A stretch of DNA of 64,000 bases from Bretschneidera sinensis. Lineage: Eukaryota; Streptophyta; Magnoliopsida; Brassicales; Akaniaceae. Positions 34,532 through 45,792 of this stretch are shown here, in pieces; within the stretch, counting starts at the first letter, position 1, and every line of letters starts with the position of its first letter. Where the stretch lies: assembly GCA_023935145.1 (NCBI GenBank), contig CM043702.1, positions 104,483,588 to 104,547,587 of the forward strand. The letters run 5' to 3'. The translations under genes and the position numbers were made by a program. A model generated the notes under the pieces. It did not search any database. It worked only from the letters and a program-made list of their open reading frames with translations, and had not been told where the DNA came from.

Positions 34532-35564
34532 GTTAGTATCAGAGCCTTCTAGTTGTAGGTTTACTTATCTTTTGTTTTATTTTATTAAAAAAAAGTGAAA
34601 AAAAAGGTGAAAAAAAGAGAGGTGGAAATTCGAAAAAAAGAAAAAGAAAAAACAGATTTCTTGTTTAAAAGCTTGAGGAGTTTTTAGTTCAGCATGGGAA
34701 GAGATCTTTGCGCACAAGGAAAGAAAATCAAGCCCAGCCGAAAACCCTAGTTTTCCTCCTATAAGAGCACAGTAGAAAACTCTTTTTGGGGGATCTTTTT
34801 CTATAACCAACAGCTGAGTTCTCTACTCCAAATTCAAGAAGCAAGAGGCTGAAACACTCCACCATTCCATCTCCAATCGTGAGCACATAAAGACTTCTCT
34901 AAATTGTGTTTTCCTTCATCCATCATCATAGTCGTGAGGATCATCACCATCAACATCTCAAGCTTCCTTGATTGTGTTAAAAAAGTGTAACCCTTATGAC
35001 TATTCTTTTTAATTGTTTCAAACCTAGTTGTTATTGGAATAAAGAATATTGTGTTGAATTCTTATGTTGGAGATTTTTGTTAATTCAATGAGTTGGTTAA
35101 TTTTCAGATTTATTCTTTGATGTTTTCAAATTGTTCATGGTATGTAGACATATGAATTCATGATCGTTATTACAAGATTCTTCCTTCAATATAAGCAATG
35201 GGTCACGGTCTCAGTCTTTATTATACCAAGGTTCTTGCTTCAATATAAGCAACAGGTCGCGATCTCATATAAATCTGCTTCTAGACGATCTTGGAAGTCT
35301 TCTTGATCCATCAATTTATTAGTTCTTAGCATAGATCATATCATGAAGCTTACCTTGAGTGGGAGAAGAAGATAGAATTAGTATTTGATTGTCATAATTA
35401 TTCCGAGCTTAAAAAGGTTAAACTTACGGCCATCGAATTTTTTGACTATGCGGTTGTTTGGTGGGATCAACTAGTGTTAAACAGAAGGAGAAATAGAGAG
35501 CGTCCAATAGAGACTTAGGAGGGGATGAAAACCGTGATGGGGAAACGATTTGTTCCAAGCCATT
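34532..35564 (+). other. Mosaic of GypA leader, AthC LTR piece, GypA LTR end and GypA gag piece
   Basis: In order: GypA primer site and A-rich leader (34532 to about 34670); an internal AthC LTR piece (about 34671-35174, CTCTCTACTCC-type region, AAGAAGCAAGAGGCTGAAAC); the last ~170 bases of a GypA LTR (about 35175-35343, ending ATCATATCA); a gag fragment (35344-35564, LEWEKKIELVFDCHNYSELK) with a stop. The LTR end abuts TGAAG of gag, as in an insertion whose other side has been lost. No intact frame. Confidence 0.75.
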
Positions 35565-37342
35565 TGATAGACCATTTGTTTAGTCATCGACAAACCCTGC
35601 AGAAGATTGTAGTGAAGTGATTAGTATGGTATCGTTATTGGCCGGGGATTGCGGGTACTCCTATACTAAAGAGTCATAAAAAAAATGAATTTGATTGGTT
35701 TAATTAGCAGTTTATAAACAAATATAAATCTATATCTATTAACATATTACACAAAATTAGGGGAGATTTCATGATCTGATATTTTTTTTTACGAATTTTA
35801 CAAAGGAAACTAAAGAACAATTATTTACAATTAATCATTTTCTCTCACAATTCAGGCAATCAAATTTATTAAATAACTAATCAAATTATTTCAATGTAAA
35901 CAACGAATTCATGCCTTAATCACATATCAGAATTGAATCAAAGTGCAAACCTAAAGAGCTCATGCATTTTATAAATTCCTTCTTAGATAATCCCTAAGCT
36001 TAGGAAAAGTCCATCAGCTAGTTATTTTATTTAAGCAATCAAGTTAATACTCAGCGCATCCTTACAATTACTTAAACAAATCATTAAGATCAAAAGGAAT
36101 TATGACTCAATAACTTGTTCCTTATTCCTATGAAAAAGTCCATGGATACAGAACATGCAATTCCCAGAACATTGGCTATTGTTCATAGCTTTTACCACTT
36201 TAAATTGTACTTCAGATCAATTAGGTGATCGAAAGTGCGATTATCGCTTCAATGATTTGCAAAATCAAAGTTGTAGCTTTTTCCACTTTAAATCGTACTC
36301 CAGATCAATTAGGTGATCGAAAGTGTAATTATGGATACAGAACTGAAAATTCAACATGGATAAAGAACATGCAATTTCCAGAACATTGGCTATTGTTAAT
36401 AGCTTTTACCACTTTAAATCGTACTCAGGATAAATTAGGTGATCGAAAGTGCGATTATTGGCTTCAATGATTTGCAATATCAAAGTTTTCAATATAACAG
36501 AACTAAAAATTCAGCATATGTAATAGAGATCATGAATTCATATTCTATATATCATGAACAATTCGAAATCATAAAACAATAAATCTGAAAATTAACCAAC
36601 TCATTGAATTAACAATAAACTCCAACATAAGAATCAAACTCAGTATTCTTTAATCCAATAACAACCAAGTCTGAAACAATTAAAAATAATAGCCGTAAGG
36701 GTTACACTTCTTTAACACACTCAAGGAAGCTTAAGATGTTAATGGTGATGATCCTCACGGCTATGGCTGATCGATGAAGGAGAACACAATATGGAGAAGT
36801 CCTTATGTGCTCACAATTGGAGATGGAAAGGTGGAACGTTTCAGCCTCTTGCATCTTGAGTTGAAGTAGAGAGCTCTCCGAAAAGATAATGAGCAAAAGA
36901 TTCCCTCAAAAGGGTTTTCGGCTTTGTATATATAGAAGAGAAACTAGGGCTGCGGTTGTGTACATGTGGGAGGAAAATTGAGGTGGCTGACTAGGCTTAT
37001 TTAGAATGTAAATTAGGGTTGCGGCTAGGCTTAATTTGGAGAGAATTTTGGGTGGCCGGCTGGGCTTTAATTAGAAGGAAAATAATAGGTGGTCGGCTTG
37101 TGCAAAATTAGGAGAGAAATCAGGGTTTTGAACTGTGCACAATTGGAAATAAAAAAATATAGGGTTTTGGTTAGGCTTATTTAGAAGGTAAATTAATGAC
37201 ATGGATTTGTCCAACCTAACATGGACTGCCCAACAAAAATCACATAATACTTTTGTCAACTAAGCAAGGTGCAAGGTTCAAGCCCAAAGTGGAAGAAAAT
37301 TCGGATGCAACAGCCTACTAGGTTTAGGCCCATCATAGCAGT

Positions 37343-38620
37343 TGATAAGTGAAAAATATTGCATATTTTGGCCACTTAATTTACATTTGTTAGCTTAGGA
37401 ATTTGTTACTTTCAGTTGTTTTCATTGTTTTTCAGGTTTAAAAGCACTGGGAAAGGAGTTTCACTAAAATTGCCAGAATTGCCCGTACAAATCAATCATC
37501 TTTGAAAATTAAACTGTATTGGTTCAAGAAGAACTAGGATATGAGCCATATATGCTTAGAAAGATCCAGAAGTCTATTTTTTGGAGAATTTTACGGCTCG
37601 TAAAAATGATTTTTCTACAGAAAGTTATGACCGTTTTAGAAGACAAAGATCGGGCTGCGCGGGATTTCAGCGTGAACAGAAGTTTTGAAGGGCATGTGAA
37701 GACTTAAATCCCACATCCCACATCGGTTGGAAACACATTTCTATATCCCACATCCCACATCAGATTGGAAACACATTGCACTCATGGTATTTGCCTATAT
37801 AAGACCCACTCCACTTCATCATTCAGTGTACAATTCCTGGGCCACTTTGGTGTTAATCGGTGGACGTCTCCTAGCATTCTGGTGGATCCCAAGGCTTTGC
37901 TACCACGTGGAGAAGCGCCACCCATCAGCGAGTGGAATTTCTCCCATGTAAAGTTATTTATTTCTTTTTATTTAGTCATTTTAGTTTAATGTTTAGCACT
38001 TTTATTATGAATTGTAGTTTCGTAGTTATGAGTGGCTAGAATCTTCAGCTAAGGTTGAAGATGAAGCCTTGCCATTGTTTGGCATAGTAGTTCAGATTTT
38101 GTTGTACAAATCTGACAATTTTTTAGTATAAAATTTCTGTCAATTATTTGAGTTAATCTTGTGATTGATTGAGTTTAAATTGTTCTGTTGGATATTCCTT
38201 GTGTTTCATCTGATGGATACATCGAATTGTTTTCGATTAAATTGGATTTCCTTTGTGATTTGTTAAGAGCGGATACATTAGATGCTTTTGGTTTAATTGG
38301 GATATTCTTTGTTTTTTGTCTTATAGTTGGATTCATGGAATTTTTTGATAGGCTATGTTTTTAGGACATATATGCTTAAACTTTGGTGGGGTGGATTCAA
38401 AAACCTTAGTGTTTTTATTATTAGTTTTTAAAATCAATTTAGTTTAGTTTTAATTTGTTTTCCAAAATATCATACAACATTCGGAACTAGGTTAAGACAA
38501 GGTTAGTTTAGATTGAATTACATTTTCACAACGCAATTCCCTGTGGATTCGACCTCGCACTTGCACAACACTATATTGCAAACGATTCGTGCGCTTGCGA
38601 GTAATTTAAAACTCACAACA
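37343..38620 (+). repeat. 5' LTR of AthB.1
   Basis: TGATAAGTGAAAAATATT to CTCACAACA. Holds TCCCACATCGG-like motifs near 37715-37765 and TATA-like CCTATATAAGACCC near 37793. Related in its ends to LtrD but lacking the GATCGATC cluster. Confidence 0.93.
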
Positions 38621-38626
38621 AGTTTT

Positions 38627-38644
38627 TGGCGCTGTTGCCGGGGG
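38627..38644 (+). promoter_or_regulatory. Primer binding site of AthB.1 (tRNA-Asp type)
   Basis: TGGCGCTGTTGCCGGGGG, six bases after the LTR. Differs by two bases from the Athila-type tRNA-Asp complement. Confidence 0.8.
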
Positions 38645-38706
38645 CTTGTTTGGTTTGTGAAATTTTTATCTGGATTAATTTTATTTTTCTACTAGTTAGT
38701 TATCCA

Positions 38707-38709
<3 letters not shown>

Positions 38710-38755
<46 letters not shown>
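38710..38755. repeat. (TA)n microsatellite
   Basis: About 22 TA units immediately before the first recognisable gag codon. It sits where the gag start should be and may mark the site of a deletion. Confidence 0.95.
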
Positions 38756-38758
<3 letters not shown>

Positions 38759-40478
38759 GATGAATCCAGCGCCGGTTTCACAGTCTTTAGAGGACACCAT
38801 TAAGGAGTACATGAAAATGACCGGCCCGTCCATCAATGCTGCCAACACATTCAATGTTGATAGTTGTTCCATCTGTGCTAGTCCTATGCATTTAGCACAG
38901 AATTGTCCATCAATGCCGGCTTGTGCCGAGTATCCCATGGAACAAATGAATGCTTTCAATGACTGTTGTTGGCAATCAAATGGATCTTACTCCGAAACAT
39001 ACAATCCAGGGTGGTGGGACCACTCTAATTCTTCATGGACGCAGAACCAACTAAGGAATCAGGGAGGAGCCCCTTATCAAGCTCACAATCAATACCCTCC
39101 CGAATTTCCTTCGCCAGTTCCAAGTTATAGTCACTCAGCCTATCCAGCACCATTACCTGCTTACCAAGTTCCCATTCAAACACCAGCGCCAGTTTCACTG
39201 TCACTTGTGGACACCCTTAAGGAGTACATGAAAATGACTAGCCAATCCATGAGCGAAGTGATGAGTGCAACAATAGAAAACACCTAAGCGATTGCCAAGC
39301 TAGAGAGTCAAATTGATCAAATCGCAAGTTACGTGGGTGAAGGAGAGGAAGGAGAGTTCCCCAGTCAACCTGAGCCTAACCCAAAGGAACAGTTTGCGGT
39401 GAGAAATTCATCAACTCCTATGCATTGGCAGGAACAAGTGCAATCAACTGTCCCATACTTGTCTGGGAGACAAGTGGACAATCAAGTGGAGGAGAACCCT
39501 GCTATGCAACAAGGGCAAGAAAGTGGCAACAAGGAAAAGAGAGGTGCTGAGCCATCTACAGCCACACATATTATTAAGGATCTCTCTAGGTCGTTTTTAC
39601 CTAAAGCACCTTACCCTGAGAGACTACAAGCGCTCAAGAAAGAAGGGAAGTCTGAGGACATTATGGAGGCAGGCTTTGCTCAGTTTGGAGAGGATTTAGA
39701 CTTAGATAAGTTACTTGAGCAAGCAAATACTATCTTGGAGTCTGCTCCTCGGGAGAGTAGTAAGACAGAGGAGACTATGGATGAATCCCACATTGAGGAC
39801 CCCCTGGAGGCATGCTTTGCTCACTTTGGAGAGGACTTGGGCTTAGATAAGTTACTCGAGGAAATGAATGTCATTTTGGAGTCTGATCCTTGAGATAGCA
39901 ATGAGACGGAGGAAACCACAACACCTGAACCCCCCAAGAAGGAACTTAAGCCTTTACCGGACAATCTTAAGTATAAGTTCCTAGGTCCAGCAGATTTTTT
40001 ACCTATAATTATAGCTTTAGATTTGGGTAATGCTCCAGAGGAGAAATTATTGGACGTCTTAAGAGAGCATAAGGAAGCTATAGGCTGGACTATTGAGGAT
40101 GTTAAGGGAATCAACCCCTCATTGGTAATACACACGATACAGTTGGAGGAGAATACCAAGCTATCGAGGGAGCCACAAAGAAGGCTCAACCCTGCTATGC
40201 AAGAGGTTGTGAGGGTAGAAGATATTAAGCTGTTAGAGGCAGGGATCATTTATCCCATCTCTGATAGCAAGTGGGTGAGCTTGATTCAAGTCGTGCCCAA
40301 AAATGCTGAATTAATGGTAGTGAAGAATGAGGACGACGAGTTGGTGCCAACTCGTGTTCAGTTAGGAGGAAGAGTGAGTATAGACTACCGTAAGTTGAAT
40401 GCTGCCACTAGGCCTGATCATTTTCCATTCCTATTTATTGATCAGATGGTGGAGCGCTTAGTTGGGCATGTTTACTAA
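38754..40478 (+). pseudogene. AthB.1 gag and truncated RT start
   Basis: One frame with two stops (39285-39287, 39891-39893). It opens with a partial copy (PVSQSLEDTIKEYMKMTG) of a segment that recurs at about 39190 (PVSLSLVDTLKEYMKMTS). Gag motifs: zinc-knuckle-like CSICASPMHLAQNC, YSETYNPGWWDHSN, FLPKAPYPERLQALKKEGK. It then jumps, without protease, to a tandemly repeated acidic segment (FAQFGEDLDLDKLLEQ and FAHFGEDLGLDKLLEE). RT begins (GWTIEDVKGINPSLVIHTI, SIDYRKLNAATRPDHFP, FIDQMVERLVGH) and stops at 40478 before any catalytic Asp. The gag N-terminus is missing. Confidence 0.85.
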
Positions 40479-41857
40479 TGTTGGGTCTGGCTGAAGACGT
40501 TAAACTTAGCGCTCATGGGAGGCACCCCACAGCTTATCTTTTCTGTTTATTTATTATTTCGCATTTTTATGATTAATGTTTGTTTCCAGTATTTTTTGTT
40601 TTCCAATTTTTTTATTTTTCAGGGACAATGTGTACTTCAGTTCAAGTTTGGGGGTATGCTATGAGCCATACCAGTCAAGATAGTTCTCCATATCTCAGGT
40701 TAGCTCTTTCCATATTAGTCACACATTGGGGTCAATGTGTAATTTAAGTTTGGGGGTATGGGAGACACATCACACACTTTGTCCTAATTTGTTATCTTTT
40801 TGTCCTAAAGATAAATGCATGTTCATGTTCGTCTAAAAATTTTGGTTGTTCTGAAAAATTGTGATGTGATTTCATTGGTGAGTTTAAAACTTTGAACACA
40901 TGATCTGATGATAGAGTTTAAACTTTACTTACTTACTTTAGGCATTTTCGAGAATTCACATGTTTGATCTAATCTAACACGAGCACATCAGCACATATTT
41001 GTGTGAGGTATGACAAGTGAGTTGAATGTATACATTTCCTTGTCTTAACTGAAACTGGATGACTTGTTGGATAAATACTTGGGCATATATATAAAAATAA
41101 AAATAAAAACTACTACTATTTATAATGATCATCATCAATAAACTTTCCACTGAGTAACTGGACCTCTTGCCTCAGTAAGCAGTGAGTGTTCACGTCAAAA
41201 GGTGGGAATTTTATTCATAATGATCATTGCAAAACTTTCCACTGAGTAACTGGACCTCTTGCCTCAGTAAGCAGTGAATGTTCACGTCAAAAGGTGGAAA
41301 TTTTGCTTGGTAGTATTAAGGCCAGTTTAATTTCGTAGCCTTTTTTACTCGAGTTAGTAAGTCCTTAGGGGTGCCTTTACACCTAATGCCCTAAAACCAT
41401 CTGATTTGGGAGTCATTGACTCAACACTCGTTACATGGGTCAATTAGAAAGCTTAAGGGAACTAAACATAGCAGAGCCTTATGTTAAAAAAAAAAAAAAA
41501 AAAACTGTGCCTTCATTGTTCTTCCGACGAGAAATTCTGTGGATCTTGAGATTTGAATACCTTGTACATTGAAGTTATTTGGAAACCTCATCTGTATATG
41601 CTAATTCACTTTATACTGATTCAAGCTTGTGATGTCTTACCATGCCTCTTGTAAGTAATTAAGTTTTAAATTCTTATTAATTGTGAAGATGGGTTTGACT
41701 TATTTAAGCTTGCTCATGAATGAATCTCATGATTTTGAATGCTCCTTAAATTTTTGGATACCATGAATACTGAACTTATCTTTATAATCTTTGTTGTTCA
41801 TTTAGTTTTTTATTTTGTTTTGCTAAGGGACTAGCAAAATGTAAGTTTGGGGGTATT
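40479..41857 (+). other. AthB.1 3' untranslated region and polypurine tract
   Basis: No gene. GCGCTCATGGGAGGCACCCC just after the stop resembles sequence that normally follows pol in Athila elements. AAGTTTGGGGGTATG-type purine tracts occur near 40648 and 40748; AAGTTTGGGGGTATT at 41843-41857 abuts the LTR and is the likely primer. Two ~90-base tandem units at 41123-41308 and an 18-base A-run near 41486. Confidence 0.7.
41123..41308 (+). repeat. ~90-bp tandem duplication in the AthB 3' region
   Basis: Two units with AACTTTCCACTGAGTAACTG and CTCAGTAAGCAGTGA. AthB.2 carries the same pair at about 44079-44252, so the duplication predates both copies. Confidence 0.88.
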
Positions 41858-43136
41858 TGATGAGTGAAAAATATTGCATATTTTGGCCACTTAATTTACA
41901 TTTGTTAGCTTAGGAATTTATTACTTTGAGTTGTTTTCATTGTTTTTCAGGTTTACAAGCACTGGGAAAGGAGTTTCACTAAAATTGCTAGAATTGCCCA
42001 TACAGATCAATCATATTTGAAAATTAAACTGTATTGATTCAAGAAGAGCCAGGATATGAGCCATATATGCTTAGAAAGATCCAGAAGTCTATTTTCTGGA
42101 GAATTTTACGGCTCGTAAAAATGATTTGTCTACAGAAAGTTATGGCCGTTTTAGTAGACAAAGGTCGGGCTGTGCGGGATTTCAGCGTGAACAGAAGTTT
42201 TGAAGGGCATGTGAAGACTTAAATCCCACATCCCACATCGGTTGGAAACACATTTCTATATCCCACATCCCACATCAGATTGGAAACACATTGCACTCGT
42301 GGTATTTGCCTATATAAGACCCACTCCACTTCATCATTCAGTGTACAATTCCTGGGCCACTTTTGTGTTAACCGGTGGACATCTGCTAGCACTCTAGTGG
42401 ATCCCGAAGGCTTTGTTACCACATAGGGAAGCGCCACCCATCAGCGAGTGGAATTTCTCCCATGTAAAGTTATTTATTTCTTTTTATTTAATCGTTTTAG
42501 TTTAATGTTTAGCACTTTTATTATGAATTGTAGTTTCATAGTTATGAGTGGCTAGAATCTTCAGCTAAAGTTGAAGATGAAGCCTTGCCATTGTTTGGCA
42601 TAATAGTTCAGATTTACTTGTACAAATCTAACAATATTTTAGTATAAATGTTCTGTCAATTATTTGAGTTAATCTTGTGATTGATTGAGTTTAAATTGTT
42701 CTGTTGGATATTCCTTGTGTTTCATCTGATGGATACATCGAATTGTTTTCGATTAAATTGGATTTCCTTTGTGATTTGTTAAGAGCGGATACATTGGATG
42801 CTTGTGGTTTAATTGGGATATTCTTTGTTTTTTGTCTTATAGTTGGATTCATGGAATTTTTTGATAGGCTATATTTTTAGGACATATATGCTTAAACTTT
42901 GGTGGGGTGGATTCAAAAACCTTAGTGTTTTTATTATCAGTTTTTAAAATAAATTTAGTTTAGTTTTAATTTGTTTTCCAAAATATCATACAACATTCGG
43001 AACTAGGTTAAGATAAGGTTAGTTTAGATTGAATTACATTTTCACAACGCAATTCCTTGTGGATTCGACCTCGCAGTTGCACAACACTATATTGCAAACG
43101 ATTCGTGCGCTTGTGAGTAATTTAAAACTCACAATA
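41858..43136 (+). repeat. 3' LTR of AthB.1
   Basis: TGATGAGTGAAAAATATT to CTCACAATA (CA changed to TA). Nearly identical to the 5' LTR by eye, so this is one of the younger insertions. Confidence 0.93.
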
Positions 43137-43612
43137 GCAGGCTCAAAAGATATCATTTTTGAGACTTTCTTAGGTCCAAATTGAAGTTCAAGACGTCATC
43201 TTTCCAACCCAACAAATTTCAACCCATTTGGAGATGTGTGCAAAAAGATATGACCATTTTAAGTCTGGTTATTGGGTCCTCTCGAAATTGCAATGTGGAA
43301 ATTCCCTACAAAGAAAACAAAAAATAATAAATAAGAAAAGTTTCCATAATTAGAAAAGGAAAGATTCAAAAAGGTAAGTTTCCAAATTAGGAAAGTTTCT
43401 TAGAATGATAAGACTATTTTCTTGATCCACTTAGATTTCATAAAGTAACTAGAAAAACTCATATTTTGCACCTTCTTTTACTATTCTCACGTTCACAAGC
43501 TCTCTAAACACTAAGAATAGAAACTAAGCTCAAAATAACAAAATTAAGAGAATTACAAAGCCAAATAGGGTAGGAAAGGTATTAAAAACATCAAACAAAT
43601 TGTTCATATTCA

Positions 43613-44369
43613 AGTTTGGGGGTGTGCTATGAGCCATGCCAGTCCAGCTAGTTCTCCATCTCCCAGGTTAGCTCTTTTCATGTTATTCACACATTGGGGA
43701 CATCGTGTACTTTAAGTTTGGGGGTATGGGAGACACATTCACACACACTTTATCCCAGTTTTTTTATATATATTATTGAAAAGATAAATGAATGTTCATG
43801 ATTGTTTTGAAATTTTTGTTGATCTAAACAATATTGTGATGTGATTTCATTAGAAAGCTTAAAATTGTGAACACATAATCTGATGATAGAATTTTAAAGT
43901 TTAGTTACTTACTTTAAGCATTTGAGAATTCACATGTTTGATCTAATCTGATATGAGCACATTAGCACATAATCGTGGGAGGTATGACATGTGATTTTAA
44001 TGTGTATGTTCCATGGTTTAGCTGATTTTGGATGACTTATTGGATGAACACTTTGGCATAGAGAAGTTAAAAAAAATGCTCATAATGATCATTGATAAAC
44101 TTTCCAATGAGTAACTGGACCTGTTGCCTCAGTAAGCAGTGAGTGTTCACGTCAAAAGGTGAGAATTTTGCTCATGATGATCATTGACAAACTTTCCACT
44201 AAATAACTGGACCTCTTACCTCAGTAAGCAGTGAGTGTTCACGTCAAAATGTTGGAAGTCTGCTTAGTTTTGTAGCCTTTTTTACTCAAGTTAGTAAGTC
44301 CTTAGGGGTGTCTTTACACCTATTGCCTTAAAACCATCTGGTTTGGGAGTCATTGACTCCATACTCGCT
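43613..44369 (+). other. AthB.2 3' untranslated region, first part
   Basis: No gene. Aligns with 40640-41430 of AthB.1, including purine tracts and the ~90-base tandem pair (44079-44252). Ends at the GypA.5 target duplication ACATG (44370-44374). Confidence 0.82.
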
Positions 44370-44374
44370 ACATG

Positions 44375-45348
44375 TGATGAGGACATGGCTAACAAATGGG
44401 ATGCAGAGCCTCTTCAAGTTCCAATTGGTCCAATTACAAGGGCTCGAGCTAAAAGGTTCAAAGAAACTATCAATGGGTTTATTCAACACATTTGGGCTAA
44501 GAACCATCTTTGGGGGCCCAAAGATGATGCTATACATAATCCACAAGGATGGGTTTCCATGATCCAAGGGAACTTCCACTTTGGAATTTCGGGAGGACCC
44601 AATGAACAGAATTAAAATGGTCATATCTTCTTGCCCACAACTCCAAATGGGCTGAAACTTATTTGGATGGAAAGATGACGTCTTGGCGCTCAATTTTGAC
44701 CTAAGAAAGTTTCAAAAAGGATAACGTTTGGGCCTGGTATGATGGGCCGAAATCCAGTAGGTTGTTGCATCCGAATCTACGTTGGGCTTGCACATTTTCT
44801 TAATTGTTTCCTTCTGAATTTAATTGCTGCATTATAAGGCTTGCATGCCAAGTTAGGTACTTTCTTTATTTGAATTTTAGGTTACCAAAATTCTATTTAG
44901 GTTTATTTCTATTTCGTAGTTTCCTATTCCTACCAGAATTCTGTTTAGGTTTATTTTCTATTTTTTTAGTTTTCCTTTTTCTATTTGGCTACGAATTCTC
45001 ATGTATTAAATAGCCATTGGCTTTTGGAATAAGACAATTTAGATTTGATTCATACTTTCGAAGAGAAATTTCTCTTTGGTTCTTTTAGAACTTCTAAACT
45101 TATCGGAGTTTTCGTGGCGTTCATCTTCGACTTATCAATCAATCCTTCCATAATTGATTGTGGTGACTTCATTATACCAAGGTTCTTGCTTCGATATAAG
45201 CAACGGGTCGCGGTCTCAGTCTTCATTATACCAAGGTTTTTGCTTCAATATAAGCAACGGGTCGCGGTCTCACATAAATCTGCTTCTAGATGATCTTGGA
45301 GGTCTTCTTGATCCATAAATTTCTTAGTTCTTGGCGTGGATCATATCA
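44375..45348 (+). repeat. 5' LTR of GypA.5
   Basis: TGATGAGGACATGG to GATCATATCA. The first ~240 bases are an apparent open frame, a silent copy of the pol C-terminus encoded by the 3' LTR. Long-variant block from about 44568. Two 54-bp units at 45165-45218 and 45219-45272. Confidence 0.96.
45165..45272 (+). repeat. 54-bp tandem repeat in the GypA LTR (two units)
   Basis: Unit starts GTCTTCATTATACC and contains TTGCTT...AAGCAA, a 6-bp stem with a 6-base loop. Lies downstream of the TATA-like box, so in the transcript. Unit number varies between GypA LTRs (one or two). Confidence 0.9.
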
Positions 45349-45350
45349 GT

Positions 45351-45363
45351 TGGTATCAGAGCC
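45351..45363 (+). promoter_or_regulatory. Primer binding site of GypA.5 (initiator tRNA-Met)
   Basis: TGGTATCAGAGCC, two bases after the LTR, complementary to the 3' end of plant initiator tRNA-Met. Confidence 0.93.
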
Positions 45364-45792
45364 TTCTAGTTGCAGATTTGCTTATCTTTTGTTTTGATTC
45401 ATAAAAAAATATATATATATAAAAAAAAGTAGTGAAAAAAAAAAACAAAATTGGCAAAAAAAAAGAAGAATAAATTTCCAGTTTAAAAAAAACGTGAAAA
45501 AAGAAAAGAAAAGTGTGTAATATTTAGATTCAATCCTTATTTCTGAATTTCTTTGTGAGTTATTGGTGAATTGTTGCTGAAAAATTTGATACTTGTTCGG
45601 TTAGTTTGATAAGAACCTATAGAGGATCATTACGAGTGGAAAAAGGCAAGAGTGGTGAGCACATAAGAGGGGAAAAGCCAATCTGATTTTTGTGTGAAAA
45701 CACGAGTAAAATTGAGTGACTCATTCTTTTAGTGAAACACGTGAGGGAGTGTGTGAGGTCTTTTTTTTTCTAACGTTATTTTTGCAGCAAAC
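45364..45792 (+). other. GypA.5 leader with possible intron
   Basis: A-rich 5' untranslated leader. GTGAGC at 45655, CTAAC at 45770-45774 and TTTTTGCAG ending at 45787 could form a 133-base intron ending six bases before the gag ATG. The same three elements recur in GypA.2, GypA.3 and GypA.4. Confidence 0.55.

Larger units (their letters stand above)
37343..43136 (+). mobile_element. AthB.1, Athila-like element with gag but no protease, RNase H or integrase
   Basis: LTRs 37343-38620 and 41858-43136 (1278 and 1279 bases), tRNA-Asp-type primer site, a damaged gag-to-RT start frame, a long 3' untranslated region and a polypurine tract. Flanks GCAGT (37338-37342) and GCAGG (43137-43141) are a target duplication with one change; the site lies within an AthC LTR. 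It resembles the TR-GAG type: LTR ends plus gag, dependent on other elements for movement. Confidence 0.9.
35565..43612 (-). mobile_element. AthC LTR in minus orientation, split by AthB.1
   Basis: Left end TGATAGACC is the reverse complement of the LTR end; right end GTTCATATTCA corresponds to the mutated LTR start. Without AthB.1 it is about 2.25 kb, matching the complete AthC LTR. GypA gag lies to the left, AthB.2 to the right, with no matching duplication, so the flanks have been rearranged. The module shared with GypA is at about 43137-43310. Confidence 0.85.

Noticed and set aside
44343..44615. Open frame of 90 codons at the start of the GypA.5 5' LTR
   Set aside because: It is the silent 5' copy of the pol tail encoded by the 3' LTR, not a separate gene.
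45351..45363. tRNA-like sequences at primer sites
   Set aside because: Only the 12-18 bases complementary to a tRNA 3' end are present; there is no tRNA gene.
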